Shown here: in pieces, positions 1-6,850 of the stretch
Layout of the letters: each line of letters opens with the position of its first letter
Position numbering within the stretch: the first letter of the stretch is position 1
Assembly (NCBI GenBank): GCA_016936335.1
Contig: JAFGXZ010000278.1
Span: 1 to 11,103 of the forward strand
Direction: 5' to 3'
DNA: 11,103 nt
Origin: Fidelibacterota bacterium
GTDB lineage: Bacteria > Fidelibacterota > UBA2242
Position numbers and translations under genes: made by a program
The notes under the pieces: generated by a model
Database searches by the model: none
What the model saw: only the letters and a program-made list of their open reading frames with translations
Told to the model about the DNA's origin: nothing

Positions 1-600
1 CGCATCGGGGAGTAGGATATAGGGTTCAATAATTTTCCGGGCATCCAGAGTTTTTATTTCGATTTCGGGGTGAATGATCGTACAATAAAGATTTTCCGGA
101 ACCGGTAATTCGATAACATCCGGCGGATTAATTTCCCGGATCAGGATAAAGCCTCCGAAAAGGGCGGGAGCAACATTATCGGCATGCGCCGCCCCGCAAG
201 CCAGTTTTTCAGCTTTCATGGCGATAGTCAACAACTCGGTTTTTTGCATCGGTTCATCAAACAGATAATTCACGGCAATCAACGCCGCCACCGAGCTGGC
301 GGCGCTGGACCCCATACCGCTGCCCAGCGGTAGTTGCTTTATTAGTTTTAAATTGATTCCCTGGCTGGATTTGATTTGTTCCAGGAAACGAATTACGGCA
401 AAACCCGCAGTATTCAGTTCGGCCTCTTTTGGCAAACGCCCGTTATCACCGTTAATTTCCGATATTCTGACTCCTGCCATGTCGCTGGGTGAAACTTGGA
501 CAATGTCACCGGGTTCCTCGATGGCAAAACCAAAAATATCATAACCGCAGCCGACATTGGCGACAGTTGCCGGGGCAAAAGCAGTTACGGATTGCTTCAT
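1..600 (-). CDS. thrB: Homoserine kinase (partial, C-terminal part beyond the left edge)
   Basis: Cytoplasmic GHMP-family kinase that phosphorylates homoserine to O-phosphohomoserine with ATP, the step before threonine synthase. Reading leftward from the ATG at 600-598, 200 residues are visible with no stop, and the frame is open to position 1. The N-terminus reads MKQSVTAFAPATVANVGCGY, the usual GHMP opening strand. The ATP-binding glycine/serine loop PLGSGMGSSAAS is at residues 91-102, followed by a helix and the CGAAHADNVAPALFGGF segment around residues 136-152. The family is usually about 305-320 residues, so roughly a third is missing. The start overlaps the asd stop as ATGA, and no strong Shine-Dalgarno sits at the right distance, so translation is probably coupled to asd. 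The assignment over other GHMP kinases (mevalonate, galactose) rests on this sequence and on being third in a thrA-asd-thrB operon. Confidence 0.95.
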   Translation of the reverse strand, partial: MKQSVTAFAPATVANVGCGYDIFGFAIEEPGDIVQVSPSDMAGVRISEINGDNGRLPKEAELNTAGFAVIRFLEQIKSSQGINLKLIKQLPLGSGMGSSAASSVAALIAVNYLFDEPMQKTELLTIAMKAEKLACGAAHADNVAPALFGGFILIREINPPDVIELPVPENLYCTIIHPEIEIKTLDARKIIEPYILLPDA

Positions 601-1682
601 GGATTAATATACCCTTTTTTTACCAATAGCTCAGCATTCAGAATACCGCCCCCGGCAGCACCGCGAACAGTATTGTGGCTTAATCCGACAAAGCGGTAGT
701 CGAATACGTTGCACAGTCGGAGTCTGCCAACAGTGACCGCCATTGCCTTATCGTTATCCCGGTCTTTACGTGGTTGCGGTCGATTTTCTTCATCAGCATA
801 AATGATGGGTTGTCTGGGTGCCGAAGGCAAATCCAGTTGCTGAGGCAGGGATTTGAACTCTGACCATAGTGTCAGAATTTCTTCACGGTCAGGTTTATAT
901 GCACCAAACTCAAGCGATACGCAGGCGGTATGACCATCCACAACTGGTACCCGATTGCAGTGAGCGGAAATTTTCAACGAATCAATTGGAACGATTTTGT
1001 CATTTTTAATGCTTCCAAGGATTTTCAGTGGTTCAAGTTCGGATTTTTCCTCTTCACCACCAATAAATGGGACAATATTATCAACAATATCGAGCGAAGC
1101 AACACCGGGATAACCGCCGCCGCTGACAGCCTGCATGGTTGTGATGATTATCCGTTTTATCTCGTATCCGGCATTAATCAATGCAAAAATCGGTGTCATA
1201 TAACTCTGAACCGAACAATTAGGCTTTACCGCTACGAAGCCTGTTTTCCAGCCGTGATTCCGACGCTGTGCATTAATGATTTTAATATGATCATGATTGA
1301 TTTCAGGAATCAACATGGGAACATCTTCGGTGTGGCGGTGGGCGGAACAGTTGCTGATAACAGCAATGTCGTTCGCAGCATATTCATTTTCCAGGGCCCG
1401 GATGGCCTCTTTGCTGATTTCCAGGGCAGAAAACACAAAGTTACATTTCCCAACGGCTTCAGTAACGATGTTGGCATCGTGGACGAGCAAATTCTTGATC
1501 TGCTCCGGGATTGGTCCGGGCATTTGCCAGCGATCTTTCACGGCATCGATGTAGGATTTTCCTGTGCTTTTTGGCGAAGAAGCGATGTAGCTGACTTTGA
1601 ACCAGGGATGATTTTCCAGTAATCGAATATAATTTTGACCGACCATTCCGGTGGCGCCTAGTATTCCAACAGGTAATTTCAT
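597..1682 (-). CDS. asd: Aspartate-semialdehyde dehydrogenase, archaeal/fungal type
   Basis: Reduces L-aspartyl 4-phosphate to L-aspartate 4-semialdehyde with NADPH, the branch-point step leading to threonine, methionine and lysine/diaminopimelate. The protein has 361 residues, normal for this subfamily. The NADP-binding loop GILGATGMVGQ is at residues 6-16. The catalytic cysteine lies in VKPNCSVQS (Cys156), and the active-site histidine in NRVPVVDGHT (His251). The CNRVPVxDGHT block and the PNCS context are those of the archaeal/fungal-type enzyme rather than the E. coli or Bacillus types. Val158 and Gln159 follow the cysteine where Thr and another residue are more usual. The ATG at 1682-1680 shares one base with the thrA stop (TAATG), and a GGAG ribosome binding site lies six bases upstream inside the last thrA codons (1689-1692). 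It is the middle gene of the operon and its stop overlaps the thrB start. Confidence 0.95.
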   Translation of the reverse strand: MKLPVGILGATGMVGQNYIRLLENHPWFKVSYIASSPKSTGKSYIDAVKDRWQMPGPIPEQIKNLLVHDANIVTEAVGKCNFVFSALEISKEAIRALENEYAANDIAVISNCSAHRHTEDVPMLIPEINHDHIKIINAQRRNHGWKTGFVAVKPNCSVQSYMTPIFALINAGYEIKRIIITTMQAVSGGGYPGVASLDIVDNIVPFIGGEEEKSELEPLKILGSIKNDKIVPIDSLKISAHCNRVPVVDGHTACVSLEFGAYKPDREEILTLWSEFKSLPQQLDLPSAPRQPIIYADEENRPQPRKDRDNDKAMAVTVGRLRLCNVFDYRFVGLSHNTVRGAAGGGILNAELLVKKGYINP

Positions 1683-4150
1683 TAAAAACTCCGCTTTTTT
1701 ATAACTGAATTGGCAATTTTAAAAATGTCCGCCATGACTCCGGCAGCTGTCACTTCCGCACCGGCCCCGGCACCCTTAATCACCAGTGGATTTTCACTGT
1801 AACGACTGGTCGTGAATGCAATAATGTTATCGCTTCCCCTTAATGAATAGAAGGGATGGCTTGCATCGATTTCTTCCAGTCGGATTGCGGCGGTCTCATT
1901 TTCAAAATTAGCAATATATCGCAGTACTTTGTTTTTGGCTGTGGCTTTTTCGATAAGTGAATTGAAATATCCATCCGCTTTTTCAAGTTCCGTGAAGAAT
2001 TCGGCTACCGATTGGGAGTTTTGGCAATTTTCCGGCAGGATTGGATCGATTCGGATGTCGGACAATTCCATGGGGATTCCAATTTCCCGGGCGAGAATGA
2101 GTAACTTGCGGGCAAAATCCTGTCCGCTGAGATCATCCCGGGGATTGGGTTCGGTATATCCTTTTTCCTTTGCCTCATGGACGATTGAACTGAATTTTCG
2201 GGTGCATTGGAAATTATTGAAGATATAACTGATAGTCCCGGACAGAATCGCTTCGATTTTGATAATCCGGTCACCGGAATTAATCAGGTCCCGTAAGGTA
2301 CTGATGATCGGCAATGCCGCACCGGCATTGGTTTCGTACAGGAAGTGAATATTTTTATCCTTTGCCAGTTGGCGATATTTTAAATATTGGGAATAGGAGC
2401 CTGTGTTGCCCAGTTTATTCGCAGCCACAATTGACGTCCGTGCTGTAAGAAATCGTTCATAATACGCAACAACGTCAGTGCTGGCGGTGCAATCGACCAG
2501 GACATTATTGCTTAAATTACGATGCTGGATTTCTGCCAGGAGCTGATTCAAGTCGGTTTTTACAGTTGATTCATCAAGCGCTTTTTTCCATGAGTCAGGG
2601 TTTATCCCTGCTTCATCAATGCACATTTTCCGACTGTTGGCAATGCCAACGATTTTCAGATCGAGAGCATGTTCACTGAGTAGGGTCTGGTGATTGTCCC
2701 GAATTTGATTCAGTAATGCAGAACCAATTAAACCGACGCCTATCACGAATAGATTTAGTTGGGACTGTTTGGCAAAGAAGGCGTCGTGAATCGCATTTAA
2801 CGCCATGATTTCATCTTTTTTATCAATGACAATGGAAATGTTCAATTCCGATGATCCCTGGGCTATCGCAACGACATTAATGGCTTTTTCACCCAGAGCA
2901 TTAAAAAGTCGACCGGCTAGACCGGTAGTCTTACGCATACGTTCACCAACGACCGCCAGGATTGTCAGGCCATTTTCTACGATGACCGGATCAACCATAT
3001 GAGCAATTATTTCAAGGGCGAATTCCCTATCAATGGCTGTTTTTGCTTTCCAGACTGAGTCCGGCGTTATGGCAACACATATCGAATGTTCCGACGAAGC
3101 CTGTGAAATCAGAATGACATTAACCTCTGTCTTAGCCAGAGAGCCAAATAAGCGTGACGAAACGCCAGTCACTCCGACCATACCACTACCCTGAACAGTC
3201 AACAATGAAATATTGCTGATCGAAGTGATTCCTTTGACAAATCCACCATTCCCGCCGGGATTTGTTTTAATGACCGTGCCCGGGAACGCCGGATTAAAGG
3301 TATTCATAATCCTGACCGGGATATTTTTGTCCATTGCCGGTTGAATTGTTGGCGGATGCAACACTTTTGCACCAAAGTGGCTCATCTCCATGGCTTCTTC
3401 ATAACTTAATTCCGGCAGTGAAAATGCCTGTCTGACTTTATTGGGATCGGCAGACATGACACCATTGACATCTGTCCAGATCTGAACCTCTTCGGCATCG
3501 ACTGCAGCCGCAATAACCGATGCCGTAAAATCCGAACCGCCGCGCCCCAGAGTTGTTGTAACACCCTCATCAGTGGCTGCAATAAAGCCGGTGATGATCT
3601 GGATACCGGAAGTCGATTGAAAATATTCCCGGATTTTGGAGCTCGTCAGGTCAGGCTGGATTCTTGCCGCGCCGAAATTATCGTCAGTGACTATCAATTG
3701 TCGGGCATCAACATAATGAACCGGCAATGTAAGGGATTTTCCGTAATAAGTGACGATAGTATTCGATAAGCGTTCACCAAAACTCATAACGAGATCGAGC
3801 GAACGGTTCGATAATTCCTTCAGCAGATAGACGCCGTGAATAATTTCCTTTAATTCTTCGAAAAGTTGATTGATTATGCTGAGTAATTCCGCTGCCAGAT
3901 GATCAGTGAAAAGCGGTTCGATGAAATCCCGATGCCTAGAATGTAATTTTTTAATCCGATTTTCATAGTGCGGGTCTTTCTGGGCAGCCATCCGGCTTAT
4001 AGCAATTAATTCGTCAGTGACACCGAATAGTGCAGAAAAAACGGCAGTTATCGCATTATCGGTCTGATACAGATTTTCGATAATTTGATAAATAGTATTA
4101 AGATTTTCCGGTTTTCCAACGGATGTTCCGCCGAATTTAACTACTTTCAC
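1682..4150 (-). CDS. thrA: Bifunctional aspartokinase / homoserine dehydrogenase
   Basis: Fusion enzyme catalysing the first and third steps of the aspartate pathway: ATP-dependent phosphorylation of aspartate, and NAD(P)H-dependent reduction of aspartate semialdehyde to homoserine. From the GTG at 4150 it has 822 residues, close to E. coli ThrA (820). Order along the chain: kinase signature KVVKFGGTSVG at residues 2-12, SFGERLS near 123-129, GRGGSDFTA near 202-210; two ACT-like repeats around 315-445 (VQGSGMVGVTG and AVVGERMRKTTG blocks), known in the family to bind the feedback inhibitor; dehydrogenase nucleotide loop GVGLIG at 471-476; ANK near 577-579; catalytic block DDLSGQDFARK near 672-682; C-terminal KGAGAGAEVTAAGV. 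Threonine feedback is expected from the family but not shown. An in-frame TTG at 4174 adds eight residues, but the GTG has the better ribosome binding site and gives the normal N-terminus. Confidence 0.96.
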   Translation of the reverse strand: MKVVKFGGTSVGKPENLNTIYQIIENLYQTDNAITAVFSALFGVTDELIAISRMAAQKDPHYENRIKKLHSRHRDFIEPLFTDHLAAELLSIINQLFEELKEIIHGVYLLKELSNRSLDLVMSFGERLSNTIVTYYGKSLTLPVHYVDARQLIVTDDNFGAARIQPDLTSSKIREYFQSTSGIQIITGFIAATDEGVTTTLGRGGSDFTASVIAAAVDAEEVQIWTDVNGVMSADPNKVRQAFSLPELSYEEAMEMSHFGAKVLHPPTIQPAMDKNIPVRIMNTFNPAFPGTVIKTNPGGNGGFVKGITSISNISLLTVQGSGMVGVTGVSSRLFGSLAKTEVNVILISQASSEHSICVAITPDSVWKAKTAIDREFALEIIAHMVDPVIVENGLTILAVVGERMRKTTGLAGRLFNALGEKAINVVAIAQGSSELNISIVIDKKDEIMALNAIHDAFFAKQSQLNLFVIGVGLIGSALLNQIRDNHQTLLSEHALDLKIVGIANSRKMCIDEAGINPDSWKKALDESTVKTDLNQLLAEIQHRNLSNNVLVDCTASTDVVAYYERFLTARTSIVAANKLGNTGSYSQYLKYRQLAKDKNIHFLYETNAGAALPIISTLRDLINSGDRIIKIEAILSGTISYIFNNFQCTRKFSSIVHEAKEKGYTEPNPRDDLSGQDFARKLLILAREIGIPMELSDIRIDPILPENCQNSQSVAEFFTELEKADGYFNSLIEKATAKNKVLRYIANFENETAAIRLEEIDASHPFYSLRGSDNIIAFTTSRYSENPLVIKGAGAGAEVTAAGVMADIFKIANSVIKKRSF

Positions 4151-4156
4151 AATCGG

Positions 4157-4162
4157 CCTTTC
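4157..4162 (-). promoter_or_regulatory. Ribosome binding site that decides the thrA start
   Basis: Read on the minus strand this is GAAAGG, six bases before the GTG at 4150-4148. A second AAAGG lies a little further upstream (4165-4169), which would be inside the coding region if the TTG at 4174 were used. The TTG has no comparable purine-rich site in front of it. The GTG start also places the FGGTSVG motif at residues 6-12, as in other aspartokinases. I infer the GTG is the real start. Confidence 0.6.
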
Positions 4163-4198
4163 TACCTTTATCAATCAGATATTGATACAAAACAATAT

Positions 4199-4220
4199 TC
4201 TCCATCATGATGTGTGGAGA
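4199..4220. repeat. Inverted repeat in the thr operon leader
   Basis: TCTCCA at 4199-4204 pairs with TGGAGA at 4215-4220 across a ten-base loop, and one more T-A pair is possible outside. The loop region itself contains the palindrome ATCATGAT. It lies about 50 bases upstream of the thrA start, where it could be an operator or form a hairpin in the leader. There is no run of T after it on the minus strand, so it does not look like a terminator. Function unknown. Confidence 0.4.
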
Positions 4221-4423
4221 AAAATTGACTGAAGATTTTAATGATCCGCTTTTTATGGGCGGACGATAAAACAATCTAAATGAAACAATGGAGTCAATTT
4301 GAAAAATCCAGTAACCGTTTCAAACCCACAACTGAGTAATAAATATAGCGGATTCCTCGTAAAATGGAAGAAAAATATTAAAAGAATAGGATCGAGAAAC
4401 GGAGTATCATAATAATTGTCATC

Positions 4424-4462
4424 ATGGTACAATATCCGGCAATTCCGAATCACCGGTACCAT
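4424..4462. repeat. Inverted repeat with internal CCGG elements
   Basis: ATGGTAC at 4424-4430 is a perfect inverted match to GTACCAT at 4456-4462. Between them CCGG occurs at 4436-4439 and 4453-4456 and could extend the pairing inside the arms. It sits midway in the divergent region, about 110 bases from uvrB and about 270 from thrA. A structured leader, a regulator site or a dispersed palindrome are all possible; the sequence alone does not decide. Confidence 0.35.
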
Positions 4463-4518
4463 TTAAAACTCTGTGTCTCAGTGCCAAAGATTCCAGTATG
4501 ATTCTCATAATATCTATC

Positions 4519-4532
4519 GGGATATTAATCCC
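4519..4532. repeat. Short perfect inverted repeat upstream of uvrB
   Basis: GGGAT, then ATTA, then ATCCC: five-base arms with a four-base spacer, ending 39 bases before the uvrB start. TAATCC within it (4526-4531) recurs at 4542-4547, sixteen bases on. Its placement near the expected uvrB promoter is suggestive of an operator, but an arm of five bases is short enough to arise by chance. Confidence 0.3.
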
Positions 4533-4571
4533 TATTGATTCTAATCCTTTATCGACGTAAATTCTGCCGAA

Positions 4572-6578
4572 ATGGCAGAGTTTAAATTACATACAGCATT
4601 TAATCCAACCGGAGATCAACCCCGGGCAATCCAGGAATTGACCGATGGTATCCGTCGGGGTGATAAAGCGCAGACCTTGCTGGGAATTACGGGCAGCGGA
4701 AAGACCTTTACCATGGCCCATGTCATACAAAATGTCCAGAAACCGACATTGATCATTTCCCATAACAAGACTCTTGCAGCGCAACTGTATGGTGAATTTA
4801 AAATGTTTTTCCCCAAAAACGCCGTAGAGTTTTTCATCAGTTTTTATGATTACTACCAACCTGAAGCGTATCTGCCGGTAACGGATACTTTTATTGAAAA
4901 GGATTCATCGATCAATGATGAAATCGACAAGCTACGCCTGAAAGCCACCAGTTCCTTGATCAGCCGTAAAGATGTGATTGTAGTAGCCAGTGTTTCGTGC
5001 ATTTACGGGATTGGTTCGCCCGAAGAATATAGCAAATATATTGTCCTTATTAAAAAGGGTGATCGGATTGGCATTCGCAGCCTGTTTTCCCGCCTGGTGG
5101 ATATCTTTTATTCCCGGAATAACCTGAGTCTGGAACGGGGAACCTTTCGGGCCCGGGGAGACATTATTGAAATTCAGCCAGCCTATGAGGATTTTGCCTA
5201 TCGTATCGAGTTTTTCGGTGATCAGGTGGAAAAGATATATTCATTTTATACGCTGACGGGTGAAATTATCGAAGAACTGCCGGCGGTGGTTATCTACCCG
5301 GCAAAACATTTTATCTCATCGGAAGAGACTGTCAAACGAGCTCTTGTGACAATTGAAGCCGAACTGGAAGAACGGTTGTCCGATATGCGGGAAGCAGGGA
5401 AATTGCTTGAGGCACAGCGCTTGGAGCAGCGTACGAAATTCGATATGGAAATGATCGATGAAGTGGGCTACTGTTCAGGGATCGAAAACTATTCCCGGCA
5501 TTTTTCCGGCCGTAAACCCGGCGAACAACCCTATACTTTGTTGGATTTTTTCAAAGATGACTGGCTGATGTTTATAGATGAGTCTCATGCAACGTTGCCG
5601 CAATTACGGGCGATGTATAATGGTGACCGCTCCCGAAAAGAAACGTTGGTGGAGTATGGGTTTCGGTTACCTTCCGCACTGGATAACCGACCGTTGAAAT
5701 TTACCGAATTTGAAAAAATGATCAATCAGGTTGTGTTTGTATCAGCCACGCCGGCGGATTATGAAATTGAACAATGCCATGGGGTTATTGTTGAACAAAT
5801 CATTCGGCCAACCGGTCTGCTGGACCCGGAAATTATTGTCAAACCCACCAGGCATCAGATCGATGATCTTATCGAAGAAATAGCCGCGGTAACTAGCCGC
5901 AAAGAGCGAGCTCTGGTAACGACACTGACCAAGCGGATGTCCGAAGATTTATCCGAATATCTGCGCGGGCTCGGTTTGAAAGTACGGTATTTGCATTCCG
6001 AAATCAGAGCGTTTGAACGGGTCGAGATACTCCGGGATTTGCGACTGGGCGAATTTGATGTGCTGGTAGGCATAAATTTACTCAGAGAAGGTCTGGATCT
6101 CCCGGAAGTGTCGCTGGTGGCAATTCTGGACGCCGACAAGGAAGGTTTTCTCCGATCTGAACGCTCATTGATGCAGGTTTCCGGCAGGGCGGCCAGGAAT
6201 ATCAATGGCAAGGTTATTTTTTATGGTGATACTATTACTCAGTCTATGGAGAAAGTAATTACGGAGGTTAATAGGCGGCGGAAAGTCCAGTTCGACTACA
6301 ATCGGGCGAATGGAATTACCCCCAAGACCATTTATAAATCCATTGCAGATGTCATGTCCGCAACCGCCGTCGCTGATATCAGCCCCAGCGAGTTTACCGG
6401 TGAAAAAGTTTCCGTTTCCGATCAATTTCGGAATAAAATGGACCAATCGGAATTATTAGAACTGTTGAACCGTGAAATGCTGAAAGCCGCCGAAGCCCTG
6501 GAGTTTGAAAAAGCGGCTGAATTGCGGGATGAAATTACGAAGCTGACAGGAAAAAGAAAGTCTGTAATCGTGAAATGA
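4572..6578 (+). CDS. uvrB: UvrABC excision nuclease subunit B
   Basis: Damage-verifying helicase-like subunit of bacterial nucleotide excision repair. It is loaded on DNA by UvrA and recruits UvrC for incision. At 668 residues it is full length. Visible motifs: N-terminal TAFNPTGDQPRAI; Walker A GITGSGKT at residues 38-45; the aromatic-rich beta-hairpin region YDYYQPEAYLPVTDTF at 92-107; Walker B box DESHAT at 336-341 (usually DESHVT); helicase motif V region VGINLLREGLDLPEVSL at 499-515; motif VI QVSGRAARN at 535-543 (usually QTIGRAARN); and a C-terminal UVR domain with EALEFEKAAELRDEI around 641-655 that contacts UvrC. The ATG at 4572 gives the family's normal N-terminus, and upstream in-frame sequence meets a stop at 4542-4544 with no other start. 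No obvious Shine-Dalgarno precedes it. It is probably transcribed from the divergent region. Confidence 0.98.
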   Translation: MAEFKLHTAFNPTGDQPRAIQELTDGIRRGDKAQTLLGITGSGKTFTMAHVIQNVQKPTLIISHNKTLAAQLYGEFKMFFPKNAVEFFISFYDYYQPEAYLPVTDTFIEKDSSINDEIDKLRLKATSSLISRKDVIVVASVSCIYGIGSPEEYSKYIVLIKKGDRIGIRSLFSRLVDIFYSRNNLSLERGTFRARGDIIEIQPAYEDFAYRIEFFGDQVEKIYSFYTLTGEIIEELPAVVIYPAKHFISSEETVKRALVTIEAELEERLSDMREAGKLLEAQRLEQRTKFDMEMIDEVGYCSGIENYSRHFSGRKPGEQPYTLLDFFKDDWLMFIDESHATLPQLRAMYNGDRSRKETLVEYGFRLPSALDNRPLKFTEFEKMINQVVFVSATPADYEIEQCHGVIVEQIIRPTGLLDPEIIVKPTRHQIDDLIEEIAAVTSRKERALVTTLTKRMSEDLSEYLRGLGLKVRYLHSEIRAFERVEILRDLRLGEFDVLVGINLLREGLDLPEVSLVAILDADKEGFLRSERSLMQVSGRAARNINGKVIFYGDTITQSMEKVITEVNRRRKVQFDYNRANGITPKTIYKSIADVMSATAVADISPSEFTGEKVSVSDQFRNKMDQSELLELLNREMLKAAEALEFEKAAELRDEITKLTGKRKSVIVK

Positions 6579-6604
6579 CAATGTACAAGCAGGCAAATAC
6601 CAAA

Positions 6605-6629
6605 TAAATAACAAATGACAAATCAGAAT
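6605..6629 (+). repeat. Left arm of the cassette's inverted repeat
   Basis: The reverse complement of this 25-base arm aligns with 6806-6831 with one single-base gap. The right-hand 18 positions match at 16, including an uninterrupted 11-base block TTTGTCATTTG. The ATG of the internal frame (6615) lies within this arm. Weaker similarity continues about 13 bases further inward on both sides. Confidence 0.7.
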
Positions 6630-6836
6630 ACACAAAATAACATCTATGACCTGGAAGAAAGAATATTTCAGTTTGCAAAAGATGTTCGATTATTCCTGAA
6701 AAAACTTCCATCTACCTTGAACAATCATGAAGATGGACAACAATTGGTTAGGTCTTCTGGTTCGATTGGTGCCAATTATATCGAGGCATTTGAGATTTAT
6801 TTGGAATTCAGTTTTTGTCATTTGGGATTTATATAA
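6615..6836 (+). pseudogene. Truncated four-helix-bundle (S23/IVS-family) protein gene
   Basis: The 73-codon frame begins MTNQNTQNN, largely encoded by the left inverted repeat. It continues with residues 11-58, which match the first half of the four-helix-bundle family often called S23 or 23S rRNA intervening-sequence proteins (TIGR02436-like): YDLEERIFQFAKDVRLF, then EDGQQLVRSSGSIGANYIEA. These would form helices one and two. Family members are usually about 110-125 residues and continue with a charged KxDFxxRIKICRKEAKE-like third helix; here that half is absent. The last fifteen residues (FEIYLEFSFCHLGFI) are the right inverted repeat read in frame. With helices three and four gone the product is unlikely to fold as a bundle. 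I call it a remnant by internal deletion. Family recognition is from memory of the motif, not a search. Confidence 0.75.
6806..6831 (-). repeat. Right arm of the cassette's inverted repeat
   Basis: Partner of 6605-6629, in opposite orientation. It contains TTTGTCATTTG followed by GGATTTA, where the left arm's complement has TTATTTA. It ends five bases before the stop of the internal frame and 20 bases before purD. Confidence 0.7.
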
Positions 6837-6850
6837 ACTAAGGACGTACC

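Larger units (their letters stand above)
4151..4571. other. Divergent intergenic region between thrA and uvrB
   Basis: A 421-base AT-rich stretch that must carry the promoters for the leftward thr operon and rightward uvrB. I see three small inverted repeats (listed separately) but no pair of -35/-10 boxes good enough to call on either strand. A 69-codon frame on the minus strand (4462-4253) has no recognisable motif and no good ribosome binding site, and I do not call it a gene. There is no Thr/Ile-rich leader peptide of the E. coli thrL kind and no stem followed by a clean T-run, so classical attenuation is not visible. I recognised no LexA-type operator upstream of uvrB. Confidence 0.7.
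6592..6837. mobile_element. MITE-like cassette bounded by imperfect inverted repeats
   Basis: The segment between uvrB and purD is bracketed by A/T-rich inverted repeats (6605-6629 and 6806-6831) and contains a half gene of the four-helix-bundle family. Both ends carry heptad-spaced units: AAAT at 6595, 6602, 6606, 6613 and 6620 on the left, ATTT at 6820 and 6827 on the right. The repeats provide the first codons and the last codons of the internal frame. No transposase is present, and I could not identify a target-site duplication with confidence. The purD ribosome binding site (TAAGGA, 6839-6844) lies just outside the right end. I infer an internally deleted derivative of a small cassette; the outer limits are approximate. 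Confidence 0.5.

Noticed and set aside
930..1622. A 230-codon open frame on the plus strand opposite asd
   Set aside because: It lies wholly antisense to a gene with all its catalytic motifs, has no ribosome binding site or recognisable domain, and is rich in Asn/Ile/Phe as expected from the complement of this coding sequence.
4137..4208. A 23-codon minus-strand frame (MMENIVLYQYLIDKGRKADC...) that overlaps the thrA start, a possible leader peptide
   Set aside because: There is no ribosome binding site in front of it (the upstream bases are pyrimidine-rich) and it has no regulatory codon run. The overlap with thrA is easily a chance result of the AT-rich leader.
4253..4462. A 69-codon minus-strand frame in the thrA-uvrB gap that could be a small membrane protein or thr leader
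   Set aside because: No Shine-Dalgarno precedes it, its hydrophobic residues come from AT-rich sequence, and it has no Thr/Ile codon cluster. The start coincides with one arm of an inverted repeat.
4471..4492. A minus-strand TTGGCACTGAG stretch resembling a sigma-54 promoter -24 box
   Set aside because: The matching GC of the -12 element is not at the required ten-base spacing; CA is found instead.
4505..4571. A LexA/SOS box upstream of uvrB
   Set aside because: No CTGT-N8-ACAG or other familiar LexA pattern is present; the only palindrome (4519-4532) has five-base arms and matches no operator I know.
6815..6837. TTGTCA and TATATAAA at the cassette's right end as a promoter driving purD
   Set aside because: The two boxes are only nine bases apart, and a start from TATATAAA with any other -35 box would leave almost no leader before the purD ATG.
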